From: Chlamydia trachomatis
GTDB taxonomy: Bacteria > Chlamydiota > Chlamydiia > Chlamydiales > 2-12-FULL-49-11
Assembly: GCA_945870925.1 (NCBI GenBank)
Contig: CAMBTZ010000060.1
Location: 1-8,085, forward strand
Length of the DNA stretch: 8,085 bases
Direction of reading: 5' to 3'
The notes beneath the pieces were generated by a model. It ran no database searches, was not told the origin of the DNA, and worked only from the letters and a program-made list of their open reading frames with translations. Shown in pieces: positions 1-5,460 of the stretch; position 1 is the first letter of the stretch; the number at the start of each line of letters is the position of its first letter. The position numbers were made by a program, and so were the translations under genes.

Positions 1-1
1 T

Positions 2-82
2 CTCTTAGCCTCACTTATCGGCACACTTCTTTCAGGTATTTGGCTCGAACAACATCGCTATCAATTGAGGCTAGAATTGTAA
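2..82 (+). CDS. C-terminal fragment of an unidentified, probably membrane protein
   Basis: An open frame enters from the left edge and stops at TAA (80-82), giving 26 residues. The first half is hydrophobic and glycine/serine-containing (LLASLIGTLLSGIWL), like the end of a membrane-spanning helix. It is followed by a charged tail (EQHRYQLRLEL) that could be cytoplasmic. The other forward frame checked runs to a TGA at 100-102 but reads as less protein-like. The fragment is too short to name a family. It ends 64 nt before the tRNA gene, and a good promoter lies in between, so it is probably transcribed separately. It could be spurious because the start is outside the window. Confidence 0.45.
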   Translation, partial: LLASLIGTLLSGIWLEQHRYQLRLEL

Positions 83-98
83 AAATCTTGTTTACCTA

Positions 99-126
99 TT
101 GACTAGAATGGAGTAAGAAATATAAA
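99..126 (+). promoter_or_regulatory. Sigma70-type promoter of the tRNA-His gene
   Basis: TTGACT at 99-104 matches the -35 consensus in 5 of 6 positions, and TATAAA at 121-126 matches the -10 in 5 of 6, with a 16-nt spacer. Transcription would start near 132-134, about 14 nt before the mature 5' end of the tRNA. That is a typical short leader for a stable RNA gene. Assigned by consensus matching only. Confidence 0.7.
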
Positions 127-146
127 ATTATCACCTATTTCAAGAT

Positions 147-224
147 GGCGGTAGTAGCTCAGTCGGTTAGAGCGCGAGATTGTGGTTCTTGAGGTCGAGG
201 GTTCGATCCCCTTCTATCGCCCCA
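147..224 (+). tRNA. tRNA-His (anticodon GUG)
   Basis: A full cloverleaf can be folded. The acceptor stem is 148-154 with 214-220 (one G-U pair), the D stem is 157-160 with 170-173, and the anticodon stem is 175-179 with 187-191. The loop carries anticodon GTG at 182-184. The T stem is 197-201 with 209-213 and the T loop TTCGATC is at 202-208. The histidine-specific hallmark is present: an extra G at 147 (G-1) opposite discriminator C at 221, the identity element for HisRS. CCA is encoded at 222-224. No hairpin terminator follows, so read-through into ftsK is possible alongside ftsK's own promoter. Confidence 0.97.
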
Positions 225-230
225 TTTTCT

Positions 231-259
231 TTGACACGGTATAGTAATTAAGTTATTGT
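231..259 (+). promoter_or_regulatory. Putative ftsK promoter, possibly giving a leaderless mRNA
   Basis: A perfect TTGACA lies at 231-236, 7 nt after the tRNA CCA. A 17-nt spacer leads to TATTGT (254-259), a 4-of-6 match to the -10. The predicted start is about 265-267, directly before the ftsK ATG at 268, which would leave essentially no leader. A better -10 hexamer, TATAGT, lies at 240-245 but has no -35 at the right distance. If used, it would give a leader of only about 15-17 nt. No Shine-Dalgarno sequence is visible in either case. Confidence 0.5.
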
Positions 260-267
260 AATTCTAT

Positions 268-2670
268 ATGCCCAAAGCAATAAAAAATCCTAAGCCCAAA
301 AAGTCAATCCTTCATCCGGAAGGAAAAGGGCTTGTCTTCATTGCATTAAGCCTTCTTTTATTTCTTTGTCTTGCAAGTTTTATAGAAGGCAAGCCTCGCG
401 AGAATTGGTTAGGTGCTATTGGATATTTCGTAGCCTTTGGCCTTCACTATCTGTTTGGACTTGTCAGCTATTTTTTTGTTATATTCATGATTTGGATGGG
501 CTGGGGTCTTATTAAATCTCGCAGCTATTCCGATTTTTCTGCAAAACTTATTTATTTCTCCCTTTTTATTTTAAGCAATTGCATCCTTCTAAACTTACTT
601 GCTGAAACTAAGTGGATAGACCTCTCTATTTTTTATCCAAAAGTCTATTCAGAATCTGCAATTTTACGAATTCCATTACCGGTTCGTTACGTACGTTATA
701 ATTTAGGCGGCGTCCCCTTTTATTATCTATTCCGAGATTTACCTAATTTTAATCTAGAAGTACTTCTTGGAAATTTAGGTGTTTTACTTACTTTTTCTCT
801 GACCGGCCTTGTCTCTTTTATCCTCTTAACCGATCTTAGCTTTATAAATGGGATAAGAGCCTGTTTTAGAATTTTCCCCCTCTCCTATTCTTTAGCACTT
901 TTTGTAATGAAAAAAATTCTTCACCTAATTCGAGTCCTATTCCCTACACAAGAACCCCTAAAAGCAGATCTTATTGAAGATGTAGTTCTTCCAAAATCAT
1001 TTCATACGTATAAATTCACACCTAGCAAAGAGACTCCCAAACCCCGATATAAAGAGATCGTTCCTCAAAAAAGTATCCTTGAAAAAATTAATGAAAATGA
1101 CAATGAAATTGATAATGATGAAGACGAATTGGATGTAGTTACACGATCACAAAACGCTCTGATTATAACTCCTCCCCCAGCACCTGCACCAGCACATGTA
1201 TCAGCACCTAAAAAACTGCGGCTTCTTTTAACAAAAGGAAGCTACACCCCTCCTCCCCTCTCCCTTCTTACTGATGCTAAAAAAGTTGACCAAACAGGCC
1301 TAAAAAAAGAACTTAAAAAAAGATCCGATATTTTAGAAGAGACCTTGCACAGCTTTGGAATTGAAGCAAAAGTTGGCAATATTTATGCTGGGCCTACAGT
1401 TACCTTATTTGAAGTACACCCTGCAATCGGCGTAAAAGTTCAAAAAATTAAATCGCTTGAAAATGATATTGCGCTAAATATGCAAGCCAAATCGATTCGA
1501 ATTATTGCCCCAATTCCTGGAAAAGCAGCTGTCGGTGTGGAAATACCTTCCCTCTATCCTCAAGAAGTTGGCTTTAAAGAAATGCTCTCAGCTTATCGTG
1601 ATGCAGAAAATAAATTTCACATACCGGTCATGCTTGGGAAAACAGTAAGCGGGGAAGATGTCCTCTGCGATCTAACAAAAATGCCACATTGCCTTGTTGC
1701 CGGTGCTACTGGATCGGGAAAATCTGTCTGTATTAATACGATCATTATGTCCATTTTAATGAATCTATCTCCTGATGATGTCCGCCTCCTCCTAATTGAT
1801 CCGAAAAAAGTTGAACTCACACCATTTTCACACTTACCACACCTAATTGCACCAGTTATCACAGAACCTCGAGATGCCTATGGCGCTCTCCAATGGCTTG
1901 TAAAAGAGATGCAATTTCGCTATGAAGTATTCAAGCGCCTCGGCGTTCGAAACGTTACAGCTTTTAATAAACGAAAAATCGATAAAGAACTTGAAGCTAC
2001 TCTTGACATCCCGATACCTGAAAAAATGTTTTTTATCGTTTGCATTATCGATGAATTTGCAGATCTTATGATGACTTCTAGCGCTGATCTAGAAACACCC
2101 ATCGCCCGTATTGCTCAAATGGCAAGAGCTGTCGGAATTCACCTAATGCTTGCAACACAAAGACCCTCACGCGAAGTTATCACAGGCCTCATCAAAGCAA
2201 ACTTCCCCACTCGAATCGCCTTTAAAGTCTCAAGCCGAATCAACAGCCAAATTATCCTTGATGAAAATGGCGCTGAAACCCTTCTTGGAAATGGTGATAT
2301 GCTCTTCCTTCCACCTGGAACTTCACAAATTGTCCGCTGCCAAGGGGTCTATATTCGTGACGAAGACATTAACAGAGTTGTCACCTATATCAACGAAAGA
2401 ATGCCGACAAACTACCTGATCGAATCTTTTGAAAACACCTCTGAGAGCGATTCCTTAGACGCCTCAGACGATGAACCCAGCGACCCTCTTTATGAAAAAG
2501 CATTAGAACTAGTACTCAGCTTCCGCACAGCCTCCACAACTTTTCTTCAAAGAAAACTCAAAATAGGCTATGCACGCGCAGCTTCTCTTATGGACGAACT
2601 TGAACAAAACGGAGTAATCAGCGCCTCCGACGGCAGTCGCCCTCGCAAAATCCTAAATGACAATCTCTAA
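268..2670 (+). CDS. ftsK: DNA translocase FtsK
   Basis: An 800-aa membrane-anchored, ATP-driven double-stranded DNA pump that acts at the division septum and delivers chromosome termini to XerC/D recombinase. The N-terminus holds several hydrophobic segments (about residues 19-38, 45-80, 88-110 and 167-193). A linker follows, with an acidic patch and a proline/alanine run near 300-311. The motor alpha domain starts near 325. The RecA-like beta domain has Walker A GATGSGKS at 479-486, Walker B IIDEFADLMM around D595, and the family signature GIHLMLATQRPS at 623-634. A winged-helix gamma domain occupies about 739-797. The length is normal for the family. The start is fixed because an in-frame TAA lies at 259-261 and ATG 268 is the next start, although it has no Shine-Dalgarno. 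Chlamydiae lack FtsZ but keep FtsK. The gamma recognition helix (IGYARAASLMDELE) differs from the E. coli type. The TAA stop is also the first three bases of the repeat element. Confidence 0.97.
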   Translation: MPKAIKNPKPKKSILHPEGKGLVFIALSLLLFLCLASFIEGKPRENWLGAIGYFVAFGLHYLFGLVSYFFVIFMIWMGWGLIKSRSYSDFSAKLIYFSLFILSNCILLNLLAETKWIDLSIFYPKVYSESAILRIPLPVRYVRYNLGGVPFYYLFRDLPNFNLEVLLGNLGVLLTFSLTGLVSFILLTDLSFINGIRACFRIFPLSYSLALFVMKKILHLIRVLFPTQEPLKADLIEDVVLPKSFHTYKFTPSKETPKPRYKEIVPQKSILEKINENDNEIDNDEDELDVVTRSQNALIITPPPAPAPAHVSAPKKLRLLLTKGSYTPPPLSLLTDAKKVDQTGLKKELKKRSDILEETLHSFGIEAKVGNIYAGPTVTLFEVHPAIGVKVQKIKSLENDIALNMQAKSIRIIAPIPGKAAVGVEIPSLYPQEVGFKEMLSAYRDAENKFHIPVMLGKTVSGEDVLCDLTKMPHCLVAGATGSGKSVCINTIIMSILMNLSPDDVRLLLIDPKKVELTPFSHLPHLIAPVITEPRDAYGALQWLVKEMQFRYEVFKRLGVRNVTAFNKRKIDKELEATLDIPIPEKMFFIVCIIDEFADLMMTSSADLETPIARIAQMARAVGIHLMLATQRPSREVITGLIKANFPTRIAFKVSSRINSQIILDENGAETLLGNGDMLFLPPGTSQIVRCQGVYIRDEDINRVVTYINERMPTNYLIESFENTSESDSLDASDDEPSDPLYEKALELVLSFRTASTTFLQRKLKIGYARAASLMDELEQNGVISASDGSRPRKILNDNL

Positions 2671-2948
2671 GAACCTTTCCTAAAACCTAAGAAGCTTTCT
2701 ATATAAGATCTTCTAATGAAAAAAATTGCCTAAAATTCATCGCAAAGGCGCAAAGAAACAAATGCGCAAAAAAAGAAGAGGCCCTACTGCGCATCCACTA
2801 TTTTATAAATAAAATGAATTTAAAATAAGATAACTAGCTTTGTGCCTTTGTATCTTTGCGCCTTTGCGTTGAATCTTTGATACAAGCCATCTAGTACGAG
2901 CTAGATTTCAGGTTTAAAAGACGCTCTAGGTTTTAAGACAGGTTCTTA
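2668..2948. repeat. 281-bp MITE-like repeat element filling the ftsK-yycJ gap (copy 1)
   Basis: The ends are imperfect 22-bp inverted repeats: 2668-2689 and 2927-2948 match at 20 of 22 positions when one is reverse-complemented, and both begin TAAGAACCT. The element contains no significant ORF. Internally, 2735-2755 is complementary to 2854-2874 at 20 of 21 positions. These arms carry a degenerate 8-nt motif (CGCAAAGG, CGCAAAGA and so on). Most of the sequence recurs at 7956-8085. The first three bases are the ftsK stop codon, and the last three (on the minus strand) are the yycJ stop codon. It therefore spans the whole convergent intergenic region and, if transcribed, could act as a bidirectional terminator. 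The structure suggests a non-autonomous transposon remnant; the parent family is not identified. Confidence 0.8.
2735..2874. repeat. Inner inverted repeat (potential long hairpin) inside repeat copy 1
   Basis: The 21-nt arm 2735-2755 pairs with 2854-2874, with one mismatch (2740/2869). The interior is 98 nt and includes a TGCGCA pair at 2763-2768 and 2788-2793. A smaller hairpin, ATCTAG/CTAGAT, lies outside the right arm at 2889-2906. No U-run directly follows the stem, so it is not a textbook intrinsic terminator. The base pairing is still strong enough to matter for the 3' ends of both convergent transcripts. Confidence 0.6.
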
Positions 2949-3719
2949 AAAGAGAATCGGTTTACTGACTACATCAGGCGATGCAATAGATATTTCAACT
3001 AATTTGTTTTGTTTAGCCAGGATCTCTGTTACGGTTTTTAGAGCCATGGTTGGATTGTTGCATTCCATTGATAGGTGCGCAAGATAGACGTGCTTGAGTC
3101 CTTCGTGGTGAACGTTTGCAAGAAGCTCGCCTGCTGCTTTATTTGAGAGGTGACCTTGCCTGCTTAGAACACGCTGTTTATAAACCATCGGTCTTGAAGA
3201 TGAATGGACCATATCTTCTTCGTGATTTGCTTCAAGATAGATATAATCGCACTCTTTTAAATGCATCTCCACAAGTTTTGTGGCAAAACCAAGGTCTGTA
3301 CAGATAGCGAATTTCTTATCTTCAGCAACGACTGTAAAAGCAACCGGATCAAGAGTGTCATGCTGAATACTGAAGGGTTGAATTTCTAAGTCCCCAAATG
3401 TAAAGCCTTCGCCTGTAGAAAAAATCTTAAATTTAGGTCTGATATCTATTGTTTGGCAGATCGCTTTTGCCGTATCACTATTGCAAAAAATTGGGATATC
3501 TAATTTTTTTGCGATCATTTCGAGCCCACGCACATGATCAATATGCTCATGAGTTATCATAACAGCATCGATTTCTTCAATTTCGACCTTAATTTCAGCA
3601 AGTCTTTCTTTTAAATTTTTAAAACTTATACCTACATCAAACAAAACCTTCGTCTTTGAAGTGCCTAGATAAATCACGTTCCCGCTCGATCCTGAAGCTA
3701 ATGGACAAAACCCTTTCAC
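2946..3719 (-). CDS. yycJ: YycJ/WalJ-type metallo-beta-lactamase-fold hydrolase
   Basis: A 257-aa cytoplasmic metal-dependent hydrolase. It opens with the family-typical LASGSSGN (residues 7-14). It has the metal-binding HxHxDH motif at H57, H59, D61 and H62. Other likely active-site elements are H120 (QHDTLDP), D142 (TDLG), the LEANH motif at 162-166, GHLSN at 189-193 and H215 (LAHLS). There is no signal peptide or membrane segment, and the length is normal. Bacillus homologues are DNA 5'-3' exonucleases linked to mismatch repair, so a DNA-processing role is inferred by family only. The start is GTG, supported by GGGAG 9 nt upstream. It converges on ftsK, and its TAA stop lies in the end of the repeat element. 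I recall, unverified, that ftsK and a yycJ-like gene are neighbours in Chlamydia too. Confidence 0.9.
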   Translation of the reverse strand: MKGFCPLASGSSGNVIYLGTSKTKVLFDVGISFKNLKERLAEIKVEIEEIDAVMITHEHIDHVRGLEMIAKKLDIPIFCNSDTAKAICQTIDIRPKFKIFSTGEGFTFGDLEIQPFSIQHDTLDPVAFTVVAEDKKFAICTDLGFATKLVEMHLKECDYIYLEANHEEDMVHSSSRPMVYKQRVLSRQGHLSNKAAGELLANVHHEGLKHVYLAHLSMECNNPTMALKTVTEILAKQNKLVEISIASPDVVSKPILF

Positions 3720-3728
3720 TAATTTTTA

Positions 3729-3733
3729 CTCCC
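3729..3733 (-). promoter_or_regulatory. Ribosome binding site deciding the GTG start of yycJ
   Basis: On the minus strand GGGAG lies 9 nt before GTG at 3719. This supports the GTG as the true start; the encoded MKGFCPLASGSSGN is also the expected N-terminus for this family. Confidence 0.65.
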
Positions 3734-3735
3734 GA

Positions 3736-3764
3736 TTTAAAATAATTATTTTAAAGAATTCTTT
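3736..3764. promoter_or_regulatory. Overlapping perfect palindromes in the divergent promoter region
   Basis: TTTAAAATAATTATTTTAAA (3736-3755) is a perfect 20-bp palindrome. It overlaps by three bases AAAGAATTCTTT (3753-3764), a perfect 12-bp palindrome. Both lie in the 74-bp gap between the divergent starts at 3719 (minus) and 3794 (plus), where both promoters must be. This is the position expected for an operator binding a dimeric repressor. AT-rich sequence makes chance palindromes more likely, so a regulatory role is inference. Confidence 0.4.
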
Positions 3765-3783
3765 AGTTCAGTATATCGAAGTT

Positions 3784-3788
3784 AAGGA
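3784..3788 (+). promoter_or_regulatory. Ribosome binding site for the 108-aa gene
   Basis: AAGGA lies 5 nt before the ATG at 3794. It is one of the few clear Shine-Dalgarno sequences in the window, and it supports this small frame being translated. Confidence 0.6.
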
Positions 3789-3793
3789 TATAT

Positions 3794-4120
3794 ATGGAAC
3801 TTTTAAGAGATTTTGAAGAGACGCTATCAAGACTCATTGAGAATCAAGAGATGCTCAATGCTATATTCGAAAAAGAGATATTCTCTTTTGAAAAAGATGC
3901 ACTTTTGAAAACTCAAGAGAGTTTAAAAGCTCACGTTACTTTCCTTGCAGATATCTATCCAAAAGAGAAAAGACATATAAAACGCTCCTACATAAGAGAG
4001 CAACTCCTTATACAAAAATTTTCCTACCTTAAGAAGATATCTGATATTCAAGTCAACATCCCATTCGAGAGTAAAATTCATCTTAGAAAGCATCGCTTTA
4101 AAAAGATCAATTCTTTATAG
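3794..4120 (+). CDS. Small helical protein of unknown function
   Basis: A 108-aa protein that I do not recognise. The first half is acidic and heptad-like (leucine/isoleucine-rich with many Glu), suggesting an amphipathic or coiled-coil helix over about residues 1-55. The second half is strongly basic, from KEKRHIKRSY to the C-terminal KHRFKK. There is no signal peptide, membrane segment or cysteine. Reality is supported by a good ribosome binding site 5 nt upstream, strand and spacing compatible with the next gene (28-nt gap), and lack of a competing ORF. The size and charge pattern are loosely like small secretion chaperones or adaptors, but no diagnostic motif supports that. It may share a transcript with the downstream alpha/beta hydrolase and could partner it. 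Confidence 0.7.
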   Translation: MELLRDFEETLSRLIENQEMLNAIFEKEIFSFEKDALLKTQESLKAHVTFLADIYPKEKRHIKRSYIREQLLIQKFSYLKKISDIQVNIPFESKIHLRKHRFKKINSL

Positions 4121-4148
4121 TATTTTAAATTATCTAATTATTTTTCAT

Positions 4149-5456
4149 ATGGAAATTACTCTTCGACAGTCCAATATATTTTTTGATAAGCAGATCCAAT
4201 TTACACTTAAGCAATCTAAAATAAAAGATCACATTTGGAATATCGCATCAGCTATCCTTTTTCCTATCGGTCTCTATAGATTAAGCTGCTACTATGTTTC
4301 AAAACATATTTTCTCCCCATTTATTCTCGCATCTTCCTCAGAATATATTAAAAAAAAATTTGAGCACGCAAAACTTGTAAAAGAGACTGATCTCACTCTT
4401 TTTAAAGATGTCGTTGCTACAAGAATCAGTCATAAATTAGACGGTGTTCAAATTAGAAAAGAGGGCAATCAAAAATGGCTCATTTATGTTCTTCCAACCG
4501 GCTCTATTTGGCAGCAAATTCTAGAAACCGAACTACTCCCGTTAGCTAGAGAAAGTGGAAGAAACGTTCTTTGCGTCAATTATAGATCTACAGGGGCAAA
4601 TCCGATCAATCGCCCAAGTTCATTTAATGACCTCTATGAAGATGTTGAAAGCGCACTCCTCACAATAGAAGAAGACTTAGGCGATGACACTGTTTTTTAT
4701 GGCCACTCCTTAGGCTGTGCTACAGCACTACATCTAGCCCTTAAATTTGGAAGAAGAGCTGTTGCTCAAAATACTTTCGGCCTTTTTGAAAATCTAGCAG
4801 AACCATATAGAAAGCATCTACACAGCTCCACATCAAGATATTTATCAAAACTGATAGAAGAACAACAAAACAATAAGCTTAAATTTGCTCTAATTGACAC
4901 ATTTTTATCACTTCCGCACCTTGTATTTCGTGTCACATATTTTACCCTCTCGCTATTAGATAATATTCTCCATCTTGAAGGAAAAAATTCAGTTTTAGAT
5001 ATTCGAGAAATTGGAAAAACAATTCTTATTGATACAATTCTTACCATAACAGGACTTGTCTCACTTATCCTTTACCCCTGCGCAAATAGAATCAATCAAT
5101 TCAACGCAGAGCTAAAATCAAACTACCTTTCAAGATCAGCCCCACTCACCTTTATAAGTTCCTCAAAATTTGTCTGGCTTGCAAAAAAAATTTTAAATTC
5201 TTCCGGTTGGTATGTTGATAATGCTTTAACTGCCCTAAAACTCGGTAAAGATAGAGTTTTCGTCGTACAGGCACCTTGCGATCAAAAACTTGAATCTAAA
5301 TACACACTTGCTTACGCACTGGCAAATAGTGATATTCCAATTCATACATTCCAAGATCACGAGCTCGATACGACTCGCTGTCATCACGACTATCTGGCAA
5401 GCCCTGCCCTTGAGCGACATCAAACTGACAGAGAGCTCAGAAAATTCTTACGTTAA
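4149..5456 (+). CDS. Alpha/beta hydrolase, resembling chlamydial 43-kDa CHLPS (DUF818) family
   Basis: A 435-aa predicted serine hydrolase. The nucleophile elbow is GHSLG at 185-189 (Ser187), preceded by typical core strands (WLIYVLPTGS, VLCVNYRSTG). The likely acid is D378 (VQAPCDQ), and the likely base is H412 or H413 (CHHDYLA). An N-terminal hydrophobic segment (about 26-60, containing ILFPIGLYRL) recalls the chlamydial CHLPS/DUF818 group. Two further hydrophobic stretches (about 249-274 and 289-311) lie between the nucleophile and the acid, in the usual lid position, suggesting membrane contact or a lipid-like substrate. The substrate is unknown. No Shine-Dalgarno precedes ATG 4149, 28 nt after the preceding stop, so translation may be coupled. 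Its stop is 4 nt from the stop of the convergent gene. Family placement is from memory and moderate; the hydrolase fold is confident. Confidence 0.85.
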   Translation: MEITLRQSNIFFDKQIQFTLKQSKIKDHIWNIASAILFPIGLYRLSCYYVSKHIFSPFILASSSEYIKKKFEHAKLVKETDLTLFKDVVATRISHKLDGVQIRKEGNQKWLIYVLPTGSIWQQILETELLPLARESGRNVLCVNYRSTGANPINRPSSFNDLYEDVESALLTIEEDLGDDTVFYGHSLGCATALHLALKFGRRAVAQNTFGLFENLAEPYRKHLHSSTSRYLSKLIEEQQNNKLKFALIDTFLSLPHLVFRVTYFTLSLLDNILHLEGKNSVLDIREIGKTILIDTILTITGLVSLILYPCANRINQFNAELKSNYLSRSAPLTFISSSKFVWLAKKILNSSGWYVDNALTALKLGKDRVFVVQAPCDQKLESKYTLAYALANSDIPIHTFQDHELDTTRCHHDYLASPALERHQTDRELRKFLR

Positions 5457-5460
5457 AGCC

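Noticed and set aside
147..267. tRNA-His as an integration (att) site for a mobile island
   Set aside because: There is no integrase gene, no duplicated tRNA 3' end in the window, and the next gene is core ftsK.
1164..1211. Proline/alanine-coding run in ftsK as a sign of frameshift or inserted repeat
   Set aside because: Low-complexity proline/alanine linkers are normal between the FtsK membrane and motor domains, and the frame stays open on both sides.
2741..2868. Possible CRISPR array from repeated CGCAAAG units
   Set aside because: The units are 8 nt and contiguous, with no unique spacers. They belong to the arms of a palindromic repeat element.
3116..3307. Open frame of 63 codons on the plus strand inside yycJ
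   Set aside because: It lies wholly antisense to a well-conserved metallo-hydrolase and has no recognisable features; it is a shadow frame.
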